Positions 25,929 to 35,221 of a stretch of DNA of 64,000 nucleotides are shown in pieces. Position 1 is the stretch's first letter; every line of letters begins with the position of its first letter. The DNA comes from Myxococcales bacterium (GTDB lineage: Bacteria; Lernaellota; Lernaellaia; Lernaellales; Lernaellaceae), in NCBI GenBank assembly GCA_012517325.1, contig JAAYVF010000029.1, positions 1 to 64,000 on the forward strand. The letters run 5' to 3'. The notes under the pieces were generated by a model. The model was not told the DNA's origin. It saw only the letters and a program-made list of their open reading frames with translations, and did not search any database. The position numbers were made by a program, and so were the translations under genes.

Positions 25929-25962
25929 GGCGAAAAAACCACCGTCAGGTGATTTTTTCGCC
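25929..25962 (-). terminator. Intrinsic terminator for the Lon gene
   Basis: A 15-bp near-perfect stem (25929-25943 with 25948-25962), loop GTCA. Read on the minus strand it is CACC-TGAC-GGTG followed by a T-run, the expected order for terminating the Lon transcript. Symmetry makes it possibly bidirectional. Confidence 0.65.
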
Positions 25963-25997
25963 CGGCGAAAAACTAAGATGTCGATCGATGATGTTGC

Positions 25998-26168
25998 TTA
26001 CTTGGCTTTCTTGGCCGGGGCTTTTTTGGCCGGGGCCTTCTTCGCCACCGCTTTCTTCGCCGGGGCCTTCTTCACGGCCTTTTTGGCCGGGGCCTTCTTG
26101 GCGACTGCCTTCTTCGCGGGGGCTTTCTTCACGGCTTTCTTCGCGGGGGCTTTTTTGGTCGTAGGCAT
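25998..26168 (-). other. Possible internally started histone-H1-like peptide (56 aa)
   Basis: Inside the Lon frame an ATG at 26168 begins MPTTKKAPAKKA..., the start composition of stand-alone H1-like proteins. The codons for the preceding Glu run read GAGGAGGAAGAG, an SD-like purine tract at suitable distance. Independent translation would give a 56-residue, ~50% Lys/Ala peptide able to bind DNA. The fusion to Lon may equally be the only product. Confidence 0.4.
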
Positions 26169-28634
26169 CTCTTCCTCCTCCTCTTCCTTGTCTTTCTTGC
26201 CCTTGCCAAACTTGCGGAGAGCCATTGCCATCTCGCGCAAGCGCTGATCGACCAGACCATTTACCGTCCGGGGCGGATAGGTGCCGTCCGGCCGCCGTTC
26301 ACCGGCGGGAACGCCGGTCAAAAGACTGATGCCTTCATCGACGGTGGCGACGGCCCACAAGTTGAACTTGTGTTTTTTCACCGCGTCGACGATTTCGAGG
26401 GGAAGCATCAGGTCTTCGACGTTTTGCACCGGAATCATCACGCCCTGATTGCCGTTCAGGCCGCGCGTCTTGCAGATTTCGAAGAAGCCTTCGATCTTTT
26501 CGTTGACGCCGCCAATCGGCTGAATTTCGCCCTTTTGGTTCATTGAACCGGTCACGGCAATGCCTTGATCGATCGGCAGGCCGGACAGTTCGGACAACAA
26601 CGCGTACATTTCGGTGGAGCTGGCGCTGTCGCCCTCGATGCCGCTGTAATTTTGTTCGAAGGTGATGGAAGCATTGATGCTCAGCGGTTTGTCGCGCAGA
26701 TATACACCGCGCATGTAACCCGAAAGGATCAACACGCCCTTGTCGTGAATCCGCCCCGACATCTTGCTTTCGCGTTCGATATTGATGATGCCGCTCGTGC
26801 CCAACCCGATCTGCGCGGTGATGCGGGAGGGATGCCCGAAGGCATAGTCGCCGAGCATCGTCACGGCCAGACCGTTGACCTGGCCGACCACGCCGCCAGT
26901 CGAGCTGATGAGGATCAAGCCCTCGTCGATCAGCTCTTGCAGCTTGTCTTCGTAAAGCGACAGGCGTTCGCGCCGCGCCGCGAGTGACTGGGCGACGTGC
27001 TGCTCGGTGATGAGTTTTTTGTTTTCCCGCCGCGCGTAGTAATCGGCCTCGCGCACGATGTCGGCGATGATCGAAAAACGGGTCGACAGTTTTTTTTGCC
27101 GCCCCGCCATCCGCACGCCTTCCTCGGTGATCGCGGCGACCGCCTTGGCCGTGAGGTGCAATAGGTTTTCGTCGGTGATGATTTTGTGCAGGAACGACGA
27201 GTAGCGCACGATCATCTCGGCGTTCTTTTCCATTTCGTAGTCGAAGTCGGCCTTGACCTTGAAGATCTTCCGGAAGTCCTCGTCGTAATGATAGAGCATC
27301 TGGAAGAGCCAGGCGTCGCCGATCGCGACGATCTTCAGGTTGATCGGAATCGGCTCGGGCTTCAGGCTCGAAACGAGCATCCAGTAGTAAGCGTCCCAGC
27401 CTTCGATTTCCAGTTCGCGGGTTTTCAGCGCCCGCTTGAGGTTTTTCCAGACGCCCGCCTCGGAAATCGCGTCGAGCAGGTTGATGACCAGCACGCCGCC
27501 GTCGGCTTGCAGGATGCTGCCGGCGCGGATCTTGGTGTAGTCGGTCGCCCAGTTGCCGAATTTGTTGATCTGCTTTTCGACGAAGCCGAACAGGTTTTTG
27601 TAGGTCGGCGTGTTTTCGATGATCACCGGCAGTTTGTCGGTCTGGGAATTGTCGACGATGACGTTGACCTGGAAATCGAGGAACTCGTCGGGGCCGCTCA
27701 TGTCGGCGAACGGATTGGGCACCGGCTGTTGCGCCGGTTCCTCGTGCTCTTTGAAGCGCGTGATGTCCGACAGCACGGCTTCCTGCACTTCGTCGAGGTA
27801 GCGGAGCACTTTTTCGATCCGGTATTTCTCGCGCAGGTCGGTCAGCAGATCGGAAACGATGTGGTAGCCGTAACTCTGCTCGAGTTCGTTGAGCGCTTCG
27901 CGCATGTTGCGTTCGATCTGGCGCACTTTTTTCATGGTGCTTTCCAGTTCGTTGCGCAGCACGGCGTGCTGTTCCTTGAGGCGCTGCAACGTGTCGGTCG
28001 GGAAGTTGCCGTTGGCGGCCAGATTCTCGAGTTGTTCGAATTGCACCGGCTGACCGTCGATCAGCGGCAGGATCATCGGCCGCGTGAACGGGCCCATCTG
28101 CACCTGCACCATCGAGAAATTTTCGTTCTTGATGGTGCTTTCGAGCTGGCGGAAATTTTCTTTTTGCTGGTTGCGATGCTCTTCGATGATGGCGTCGCGG
28201 CGATCTTTGTATTCGGGGTTGTCGAAGATGTTCGGGACCGTGCGCTTCAGATCCTCGACCAGTTCCGCCATGTCTTTCTTGAATTCGGCGCCCTGCCCCG
28301 CGGGCAGTTTGATCGACCACGGCTTCTGCGCGTCTTTGAAGTTGTTGACGTAGATGATGTCCTGCGGCGGCGTCGCCATGCCGTTCATCTTTTTCAACAA
28401 CGCCTTGATCGTCGCCATCTTGCCGGTGCCGGCGAGGCCGCTGACGTAGATGTTGTAACCGGGAGCCCGAATGTCGAGCCCCAACTCGATGGCCTTCAGC
28501 GCGCGCGCCTGCCCCAGCACGCCGTCCAGCGGCGTCGCGTCTTTCGTCGTCTTGAATTGGAAGCAGGCAGGATCGCAACGCCAGCGAAGTTGGTCGGGCG
28601 ATAAAAGGAAGGACTCGCCGCTGAATCTCGCCAT
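25998..28634 (-). CDS. Lon-family ATP-dependent protease fused to an H1-like Lys/Ala tail
   Basis: An 878-residue protein. The N-terminal part is an AAA-type ATPase of the LonB-like COG1067 class, with Walker A GLAGTGK at 66-72. The protease domain carries the Ser-Lys dyad: Ser670 in GDSASST and Lys713 in GGVNEKIEG, 43 residues apart, the same spacing as Ser679/Lys722 in E. coli Lon. It is predicted to degrade misfolded or regulatory proteins using ATP. Unusually, residues ~810-822 are a run of acidic residues (six consecutive Glu) and 823-878 are a 56-residue PAKKA-type repeat (Lys/Ala/Pro), like histone-H1-like bacterial proteins. I know of no standard Lon with such a tail. A strong terminator follows. 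Confidence 0.9.
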   Translation of the reverse strand: MARFSGESFLLSPDQLRWRCDPACFQFKTTKDATPLDGVLGQARALKAIELGLDIRAPGYNIYVSGLAGTGKMATIKALLKKMNGMATPPQDIIYVNNFKDAQKPWSIKLPAGQGAEFKKDMAELVEDLKRTVPNIFDNPEYKDRRDAIIEEHRNQQKENFRQLESTIKNENFSMVQVQMGPFTRPMILPLIDGQPVQFEQLENLAANGNFPTDTLQRLKEQHAVLRNELESTMKKVRQIERNMREALNELEQSYGYHIVSDLLTDLREKYRIEKVLRYLDEVQEAVLSDITRFKEHEEPAQQPVPNPFADMSGPDEFLDFQVNVIVDNSQTDKLPVIIENTPTYKNLFGFVEKQINKFGNWATDYTKIRAGSILQADGGVLVINLLDAISEAGVWKNLKRALKTRELEIEGWDAYYWMLVSSLKPEPIPINLKIVAIGDAWLFQMLYHYDEDFRKIFKVKADFDYEMEKNAEMIVRYSSFLHKIITDENLLHLTAKAVAAITEEGVRMAGRQKKLSTRFSIIADIVREADYYARRENKKLITEQHVAQSLAARRERLSLYEDKLQELIDEGLILISSTGGVVGQVNGLAVTMLGDYAFGHPSRITAQIGLGTSGIINIERESKMSGRIHDKGVLILSGYMRGVYLRDKPLSINASITFEQNYSGIEGDSASSTEMYALLSELSGLPIDQGIAVTGSMNQKGEIQPIGGVNEKIEGFFEICKTRGLNGNQGVMIPVQNVEDLMLPLEIVDAVKKHKFNLWAVATVDEGISLLTGVPAGERRPDGTYPPRTVNGLVDQRLREMAMALRKFGKGKKDKEEEEEEMPTTKKAPAKKAVKKAPAKKAVAKKAPAKKAVKKAPAKKAVAKKAPAKKAPAKKAK

Positions 28635-28839
28635 CTACTCCCCGAGTAGTTAATTCTTAGTTAGCTTTTTTTATCGCCATCGATTGCATTACGCAAGAAA
28701 AAAATTCACTTCGGCGATTTCTTCGCGGCGATTTTTTCCGGTGCGATTTTTTTGTTTCGTCATTTTCGTCGGGCGCGCGGTCCGGTTAATTTTTTCTCGC
28801 GGTCCGCGGCGCGAGATGGGCGGCGCGCTTTGGGAGCCC

Positions 28840-29451
28840 TTATTTTTCAGCACTGCGCGGCGCACTCGCCGGCGCATTGCCGCGGCCGCGCGCGCGCGGT
28901 GGACCGATGCCGTAAGTTTGTTGAATCATCGCCACCAGATCGGTCGGCAAGCGGTGGGGCGTCGCGTACCAATTTTTCGTGACGTACGTGCACGGCCGCC
29001 CGTCGACATCGCGATAAACCAGGCAGGTGCTGAGGTCGGCGACGGAAACGGATTCGTGCACGTGCAGCAGGCGTTCGCACGGAATGAGGGTGACATTGCG
29101 ATCGTAGCGCTCGACGAAGAATTGCGGATCGAGGCACACGTAATAGCGCGCTTGAAACCAGCGCCGGTAAAGCGCGCGCCAGCCGGGGAAACCCATGAAG
29201 ACGGCGGCGAAGAAACCGCAAGCCAGCAGCAGTTCCGCGAGCGTCGTCGGAAAACGATGCAACGCCAGGCCAGCGGCGCCCAGCACCATCACCGCGAGGC
29301 CGAGCGGCGCGAACGGCGCCGCCGCCAGAATGAACAGCCGGGACGGCCGGCGCAGGGGAATCTTGCGCTCACCGCTCCGGAGATCGATCTCCGCCAGCAA
29401 CGTCCGCCATTCGGCGGGCAACCGACTGATGCGTTCGTGGATGATCGGCAT
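28840..29451 (-). CDS. Two-TM membrane protein of unknown family
   Basis: A 203-residue protein: an N-terminal cytoplasmic region (~1-40), two hydrophobic segments (~40-65 and ~70-92), then a soluble domain (~95-190) of PH-like strand pattern with WFQARYYVCLDPQFFVERYDRNVTLIP, and a basic Ala/Arg tail. Not recognised. The stretch 28635-28839 between it and Lon is a 205-bp AT-biased gap with repeated GCGATTT(T) words and no gene. The next gene upstream is the 28-residue membrane peptide. Confidence 0.65.
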   Translation of the reverse strand: MPIIHERISRLPAEWRTLLAEIDLRSGERKIPLRRPSRLFILAAAPFAPLGLAVMVLGAAGLALHRFPTTLAELLLACGFFAAVFMGFPGWRALYRRWFQARYYVCLDPQFFVERYDRNVTLIPCERLLHVHESVSVADLSTCLVYRDVDGRPCTYVTKNWYATPHRLPTDLVAMIQQTYGIGPPRARGRGNAPASAPRSAEK

Positions 29452-29550
29452 GATTCACCGGCCGCCGCGAGCGGTTCTGATTCTGCTTCGTTCGCCGGAC
29501 ACAACAACCCCCGTCCTGCCGGTAGTTCCGGGGATGGCGAACGTCGCGGC

Positions 29551-29637
29551 TCAGCGTCCGACTTGTTGAAAAACGTAGGCCAGGATGAAAAGCAAAGTCA
29601 CTCCCGACAACAAGACGATGGCGCGCTTGACGTTCAC
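29551..29637 (-). CDS. 28-residue single-TM peptide
   Basis: A GTG start with SD GGGGAGG, 5-nt spacing, encodes 28 residues: MNVKRAIVLL, then a hydrophobic helix (GVTLLFILAYVF) and a short polar end. Too short for routine gene calling. A basic start plus a single TM helix suggests a small inner-membrane peptide. Supported only by SD and composition. Confidence 0.5.
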   Translation of the reverse strand: MNVKRAIVLLSGVTLLFILAYVFQQVGR

Positions 29638-29720
29638 GATGTCCTCCCCGGATGTGTCGCTCGTCACCTACCGCAAAGGAGGTTCGCTGTCAATTGAAAA
29701 CCGGCAGTGGATTCGCGGCG

Positions 29721-30650
29721 TCAAGAAACGTGGATGAATTCGTCGGCCGCGGCGACGGCGGCGGCGCGATCGCGATCGGCGTCGAACCAACGGATATCCC
29801 GGTCGGCGCCGAACCAGGTGCGTTGCCGTTTCGCGAATTGCCGAGTGCTGGCCTTGGTCCGCTCGACGGCCTCCCGCAACGTAAGCCGACCGTCCAGATG
29901 CGCGTGCAATTCGCGATACCCGATGGCGGCCTGGCTCGGCAAGTCCGGTCCGTAACCGAGCGCGCGCAATTGACGCACCTCGCGCAGCCAGCCGTTGGCC
30001 ATCATCTCGTCGACGCGCTCATCGATGGCGACGGCCTGCGCGTCGCGCGGCAACGTCAAGCCGATTTTCACCAGGCGATAGGGCGCGTCGGCGAAGCCGT
30101 GCTCCGCTTGCCAACGGCTGAGGGGCTTGCCGGTCAGATCGAAGACTTCCAGCGCCCGTTCGAGCCGCACGTAATCGGCGGGATGAACTTGCGCGGCGCG
30201 CGGCGGATCGACCTCCTGCAAACGGCGGTGCAAACTGCCCGGCGTCGCGGCTTCCAGTTCTTTGTAACCGCGGCGCAGTTCCCAATTCGCGGGCGGCCCT
30301 TCCCACAAACCCTTGGTCAACGCCTTGATGTAGAGGCCGGTGCCGCCGGCCACGATCGGCACCCGCCCGCGCGCCGCGATCGCGGCGACCGCGCCGCCGG
30401 CCAGTTCGCGAAAGCGCCCGGTGCTGAAAGTGTCGTCCGGATCGGCGACGTCGAGCAGGTGAAACGGCACACGCGCGCGTTCCGCGGGCGGCGGTTTGGC
30501 CGTGCCGATATCCATGTGCCGGTAAACTTGCATCGAATCGGCGTTGATGATCTCGCCGCCCAGCCGGCCGGCGATTTCCAGGGCGAGTGCGGTTTTCCCG
30601 GTGGCCGTCGGGCCGCAGACAACGATCAGCCTGGGCCGCGCGTCCGTCAT
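29721..30650 (-). CDS. miaA: tRNA dimethylallyltransferase
   Basis: A 309-residue MiaA, which adds an isopentenyl group to A37 of UNN-decoding tRNAs, using dimethylallyl diphosphate. P-loop GPTATGKT at 13-20, DSMQVYRHMDIGTAKP (substrate site), VAGGTGLYIKAL, QAAIGYREL and the C-terminal RQRTWF. Normal length. It lies 5 bp downstream of the Kelch gene end, on the same strand. Confidence 0.97.
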   Translation of the reverse strand: MTDARPRLIVVCGPTATGKTALALEIAGRLGGEIINADSMQVYRHMDIGTAKPPPAERARVPFHLLDVADPDDTFSTGRFRELAGGAVAAIAARGRVPIVAGGTGLYIKALTKGLWEGPPANWELRRGYKELEAATPGSLHRRLQEVDPPRAAQVHPADYVRLERALEVFDLTGKPLSRWQAEHGFADAPYRLVKIGLTLPRDAQAVAIDERVDEMMANGWLREVRQLRALGYGPDLPSQAAIGYRELHAHLDGRLTLREAVERTKASTRQFAKRQRTWFGADRDIRWFDADRDRAAAVAAADEFIHVS

Positions 30651-30655
30651 TCGGT

Positions 30656-32236
30656 TTACGGCGCGCCGACGACGGCGAAGGATTGCGTGTCGGGATCGTA
30701 CAGTTCCGCCGTCGCCGCGGGATCGGGGGCGAACAGATCGACGGAGCGATTGCCACCGGTGACGAGCACGCGGCCGTCGGGCAGCCGGCCGATTTCGGGC
30801 ACGGTGCGCGGCGAATTGAGCGCGCCGACGCCGACGAAGATTTCCTGGTCGGGCTGATAAAGCTCGGCGCTGTCGAGCACGACCTGATCGGCGATGCCGC
30901 CGCAGATCAACACCGTACCGTCGGCCAGCGCCGCGGCGCGATGCCCGCTGCGCGCCTGCAGCAGCGAGCCGGTGAAGGCGAAATACGGATCACCGGCCGG
31001 CGCGAACAGCTCGGCGGTGGCGACTTCGGCGCCGCCGGAGAGCGTGCCGGAAAAACCGCCGGCGATCAGCCAGCGGCCGTCGGCCAATTCGGTCAGCGTG
31101 GCGTTCAACCGCCCCGCCTGCATCGGCGTTTCGTGGTCGGGGATGCCTTGCAGGTCGGTGACGCGCAGGTTGTCGAGGCGCACCGCCGCCGCGCCGGGCA
31201 CCGTCTGGAAGCCGTCGAAGCCGCCGAAGATGACCACCCCATCGCCGATCACCGCCGCCGTATGGCCGTAGCGCGGATTCGGCAGCACGTCGGTCAGCAG
31301 CGTGAAGGTCAGCGCCGCGGGATCGAACACCTACAGCGTATCCAGCGCGTTGACGCCGTCGGAACCGCCCGCGATCAGCACGCGCCCGTCGGGCAGCGGC
31401 GTCGCGGTGTGCAGGGCGCGGCCGATCTCCATCCGGTCGTCGACCAGGGTGAAGGTTTGGTCGTCGGGATCGAAAATCTCGGCCGAATTCAACGTCTGGG
31501 CGAAGCCTTCCTCGTAGCCGCCGACGAGCAGCACCCGGCCGTCGTCCAGCAGCGTCGCGGTGTGGCTGAAGCGTTCCTTGTGCATGCGGTTCTGCACCGC
31601 GGTGAAGCGTTCCGTCGCCGGATCGAAAATTTCCGCGCGATCCAGCGGCCCCGCGTGGCCGATTCCACCGGCGAGCAGCACGCGGTCGTCGGCGAGTGTC
31701 GTTTGCGTGTGGGCCAGCCGCGCCCAGACCAGCGAACCCGGCGCCGCCGCCGCGCGCGCCGACTCGGCGTAATTGGGCAATTCGTCGTAAGCGATCGCCT
31801 CGTAGTAGTAGACGCCGCCGATCGTCACATCATCGTCGACGAATTCCTTCACGTGCCGCGACAGGTTGGCGATCACCACGCCAGCGCCCAGCGCGTCGCC
31901 GACCTGGTACCGTTCGCTCCGCACCGGCAGGGCGTCGGGATAATCGTCGGTGGCGCGCACGATCAGTACGCCTTCCAGATCCTCGTTGGCGTCCTGCAAA
32001 TCCTCCTGCAGATCCTCGTCGAGATCCTCGGTATTATCCTCGCCGGCGATGCCCCAGGTTAGCAGCACGTTGCCGGCGCCGGCTTCGGCGTCGAACGTTT
32101 CCACCACCAGGGGCGGATTGATGTCGGGATCCTCTTCCTCGGTGTCGACGATCCGCTCGGGGCAACCCGTCAAAAGCAGCGCCGCCCAGGCCAGCAGTAC
32201 GCCGAACAGCAACCGCCGGCGCCAAACCCGCATCAT
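30656..32236 (-). pseudogene. Kelch-repeat lipoprotein interrupted by an in-frame TAG
   Basis: A lipoprotein (lipobox LTGC, Cys25) with a middle FN3-like region and Kelch-type beta-propeller repeats (blades such as RVLLVGGY and RVLIAGGS with following AEIFDP). An in-frame TAG at 31333-31331 cuts the reading frame: upstream ends ...NALDTL, downstream continues VFDPAALTFTLL with no frameshift. Aligning blades (SAEIFDPDDQTFTL against TL*VFDPAALTFTL) puts the stop at a Glu position, a single GAG->TAG change. The remaining 224 residues continue the propeller. The start at 32236 has GGGAGG 7 nt upstream. A recent nonsense mutation is most likely. Confidence 0.8.
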
Positions 32237-32288
32237 AGCCATGCCTCCCGAACCGCTTCGCCGGTTCGCTCGTTTCATCACCTAACAA

Positions 32289-32436
32289 GCGGTTGAAAAA
32301 GGCCGTCCTGGCCTTTTTCAACCGCGCTCAACAAAAAGCGTGGTTTTTCTTTCGCTTCATTTTCGGCAACTTCGGAAGTTACCGAAAATGGCGATCCATC
32401 CATGGATCGCACGCCGGGTGTTTCTCAACACCCGGC
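32289..32436. repeat. Array of four consecutive perfect or near-perfect hairpins
   Basis: (1) GCGGTTGAAAAAGGCC with loop GTCCT and its exact complement, 32289-32325. (2) CATTTTCGG / CCGAAAATG, 32358-32390, with an inner AACTT/AAGTT. (3) GCGATCCA/TGGATCGC, 32391-32410. (4) GCCGGGTGTT/AACACCCGGC, 32413-32436, ending in the meaB stop codon. It occupies the gap between the Kelch and meaB genes; a REP/BIME-like structured repeat and possible transcription or mRNA-stability barrier. Confidence 0.65.
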
Positions 32437-33407
32437 TAATTGTCCTCGCTTTCCGGGTCGTTGAACAGGTCCCGGAGCCGGCCGGGATCGTGCAAGACCT
32501 GCAACGCGGCGAGATACGGATTGAGTTCTCCCTGCCGCACCTGCCGGATCAACCGCTCCAGGTCGTTCGACGCCCCGCCGCCGCGAATGCGCGTGCCGAT
32601 CTCGTCGACGATCACCTCGACGAACTCGGTCAGATTGGCCGCCGCCCGCTGCCGTTCGAACAGGCCTCGGTCGCGGGCAAATTCGTAATGGCGATCCAGC
32701 GCCTCGGCCACCCGGTCGATGCCCTGCCCGCGAAACGCGGCCGTCAGCAGCACCGGCGGCGACCAATCGGCCCGTTGCGCCAGTTCCACCATCGCCTCGA
32801 GTTCCTTGGCCAGCCGATCGGCGCCGTCGCGGTCGGCCTTGTTGACCACGAACAAGTCGGCGATTTCGGTCAGCCCGGCCTTCATCGTCTGCACGGTGTC
32901 GCCGCTTTCCGGCACCAGCACCACCAGAATGCTGTGGGCCAGTTCCATGATATCCAGTTCGGTCTGGCCGACGCCCACCGTTTCGACCAACACGATCTCG
33001 TAGCCGGCCGCGTCGAACAAATGAACGACCTCGCGCGTGGCGCGCGACAGGCCGCCGTGGCTGCCGCGCGTGCCGACCGCCCGGATGAAAACGCCGGGAT
33101 CCGCCGCGTGGCGCATCATCCGGACCCGGTCGCCGAGCAGCGCGCCACCCGAGAACGGGCTGGAGGGGTCGATGGCCACGATGCCGACCTTAAGGCCGCG
33201 GGCGCGATATTCGCCGGCGAGTTGGTCGACCAGCGTCGATTTACCGGCGCCGGGCGGGCCGGTGATGCCGATGATGCGAGCCTGCCCGGCGCATTCGTAG
33301 ACGCGCTTCATGATTTCGGGCATCGACGGATGCCGGTTTTCGACCAGGGAGATCAAGCGCGCCAGAGCACGCGGATCGCCGGCCAGCATGCGCTCGATCA
33401 GTTCCAC
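32436..33407 (-). CDS. meaB: Methylmalonyl-CoA mutase-associated GTPase (MeaB/ArgK)
   Basis: A 323-residue P-loop GTPase of the G3E family that chaperones adenosylcobalamin-dependent methylmalonyl-CoA mutase. P-loop GPPGAGKST at 50-58, VAIDPSSPFSGGALLGDRVRM, VETVGVGQTE and NKADRDGAD (G4 motif). Normal length. No mutase gene is in the window. Start ATG 33407 is 3 bp after the mutL stop, so the two form an operon. Confidence 0.93.
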   Translation of the reverse strand: MELIERMLAGDPRALARLISLVENRHPSMPEIMKRVYECAGQARIIGITGPPGAGKSTLVDQLAGEYRARGLKVGIVAIDPSSPFSGGALLGDRVRMMRHAADPGVFIRAVGTRGSHGGLSRATREVVHLFDAAGYEIVLVETVGVGQTELDIMELAHSILVVLVPESGDTVQTMKAGLTEIADLFVVNKADRDGADRLAKELEAMVELAQRADWSPPVLLTAAFRGQGIDRVAEALDRHYEFARDRGLFERQRAAANLTEFVEVIVDEIGTRIRGGGASNDLERLIRQVRQGELNPYLAALQVLHDPGRLRDLFNDPESEDN

Positions 33408-33410
33408 GGT

Positions 33411-35201
33411 TTATCTCCGGGCAAAAGCTCGTTCGATTTCATCGATGGGATACTCGCGCACCGTCGGCCTGCCGTGCGGGCAGGTCGTGGGCTGCGCGCA
33501 TTCGTCGAGGCCCCGCAATATCTCCCGCATCTGGGCCAGCGTCAAGGCCTGACCGGCCCGCACGCTGCCGTGACACGCCGCCAGCATCAGGATGGCTTCG
33601 ATCCGCGCGGCGGCATTGCCGGCCGTGCCGGTCTGGCGCGCCTGATCGATGCAATCCAACACCAGTTCGCGCGCCTCGGCGTCGGGCAGAACGGCCGGCA
33701 CGGTTTCGATCCGCCACGAATCGGGGCCGAAGGCGGCGACCACCAGGCCCAACCGCGCCAGATCGTCGACGATCGCCGCCAGCGCCTTGGACTCGACCGG
33801 GCGCAGTTCGAGGACGATCGGAAAAAGCAGGTTCTGCACTTCCAGCGAACCGTTGAGCATCCCCTGGCGCAGCCGTTCGAAATTGACACGCTCGTGCGCC
33901 GCGTGCTGATCGACCAGGAGCAGCGAGCCGCCGCGGGCGCGGCTTTCGCAGACGATGTAGCTGTCGGCGAGCTGGCCGATGATGCCCAGGCTCGCGAACT
34001 GGCCGACCGAGATCTCGGGCGGCGCGCCGGTTTCGATGTCCAGGCGGGTCGGCGTATGCGCCGGCGGCCCGGTGAGCGGTTCGGAAGCCGGAAAGGCAAG
34101 CGTCGGCCGGGCGCTTTCGCCCGGCGCGGCTTCGCGCCTGACGGTCGCGGCGCCGAAGGTCGCGGCCGAGCGCCCGAATTGAGTCAGGAAACCGCCGGCC
34201 GGTTGGGTGAAGCGCGCCTGCAACGCCTGCGACAAGGACCGGCGCACGCCCTCGTAGACGTTCGCCGTTTGCCGAAAGCGCACCTCGGCCTTGGTCGGAT
34301 GCACGTTCACGTCGACCAGCGCCGGATCGATCTCGACGTTGAACACCACCACCGGATAGCGGCCCTTGATGAGGTGGCCGCCGTACGCGCCGTTGATCGC
34401 CCCGAGCAGCAGCTTGTCGCGCACGTGGCGCGCGTTGATGTACGGAAAGCAGTGCTTCAGGCTGCCGCGGCTGTAATCCGGATTGGTGGCGTAACCGCGC
34501 ACGGTGAAGTAGGGAAAGTCGCCCTCGAAGGCGAACAGGTGTTCGAGCACCTCGCGGCCGAGCAGCGCGCCGAGGCGTTCGGTGATTTCCGTTACCGCCG
34601 GCGCGCGCAACACGCTTTTACCGTCATCGAGCAGGTCGAAATACACGCCGGGCCGCCAGAGCGCCAGACGCAGCAGCGCTTCGGCGACGTGCGCCAGTTC
34701 GGTCTTGCCGGCGCGCAGGAACTTGGCGCGGACGGGGGTGTTGAAAAACAGGTCGCGCACCTCGAGTCGCGTGCCTTCGGGCATGCCGGCCTCGGCGACC
34801 TGGCGGATTTCGCCGCCTTCGGCCCGCACGACGGTGCCCGACAGCGCCCCGCGTTCGCGGGAATGCACGGCCAGCCGGGAAACCGAGGCGATGGCCGGCA
34901 GGGCCTCGCCGCGAAACCCGAGCGACCCGATGCGCCAGAGATCGGCCTCGGTGCGGATTTTGCTCGTGGCGTGCCGCTGCAGGCAGAGCGCCGCGTCCTC
35001 GCGGTTCATTCCCGTGCCGTCGTCGGTGACGCGAATCAGCTTGCGCCCGCCGTCCTCGACCTCCACGACGATGCGCGTCGCGCCGGCGTCCAGCGAGTTC
35101 TCCACCAGTTCCTTGACCACCGAGGCGGGCCGTTCGACGACCTCCCCGGCCGCGATCTGGTTGGCGAGCTGGGCGGGCATGACGTGGATGCGCGGTGCCA
35201 A
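33411..35201 (-). CDS. mutL: DNA mismatch repair protein MutL
   Basis: About 596 residues. The GHKL ATPase motifs are clear: IAAGEVVERPASVVKELVENSLDAGA, DDGTGM, RHATSKI and GFRGEAL. In the C-terminal domain DQHAAHERVNFE fits the endonuclease motif DQHA-x2-E-x4-E, and CPHGRP is present, so this MutL is predicted to nick DNA itself, as in organisms without MutH. The frame is open to 35216 (GTG); I prefer TTG 35201 with a GAGGA 8 nt upstream. Confidence 0.93.
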   Translation of the reverse strand: MAPRIHVMPAQLANQIAAGEVVERPASVVKELVENSLDAGATRIVVEVEDGGRKLIRVTDDGTGMNREDAALCLQRHATSKIRTEADLWRIGSLGFRGEALPAIASVSRLAVHSRERGALSGTVVRAEGGEIRQVAEAGMPEGTRLEVRDLFFNTPVRAKFLRAGKTELAHVAEALLRLALWRPGVYFDLLDDGKSVLRAPAVTEITERLGALLGREVLEHLFAFEGDFPYFTVRGYATNPDYSRGSLKHCFPYINARHVRDKLLLGAINGAYGGHLIKGRYPVVVFNVEIDPALVDVNVHPTKAEVRFRQTANVYEGVRRSLSQALQARFTQPAGGFLTQFGRSAATFGAATVRREAAPGESARPTLAFPASEPLTGPPAHTPTRLDIETGAPPEISVGQFASLGIIGQLADSYIVCESRARGGSLLLVDQHAAHERVNFERLRQGMLNGSLEVQNLLFPIVLELRPVESKALAAIVDDLARLGLVVAAFGPDSWRIETVPAVLPDAEARELVLDCIDQARQTGTAGNAAARIEAILMLAACHGSVRAGQALTLAQMREILRGLDECAQPTTCPHGRPTVREYPIDEIERAFARR

Positions 35202-35221
35202 AATCGGATTCCTCACGCGTC

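Noticed and set aside
28684-29697. 337-codon + strand frame over the two-TM membrane protein
   Set aside because: No SD or motif; the minus-strand gene has TM segments and better composition.
31331-31333. TAG as a recoded sense codon
   Set aside because: TAG is used as a normal terminator in several genes here (2006, 4397, 6107, 32436), so genome-wide recoding is unlikely.
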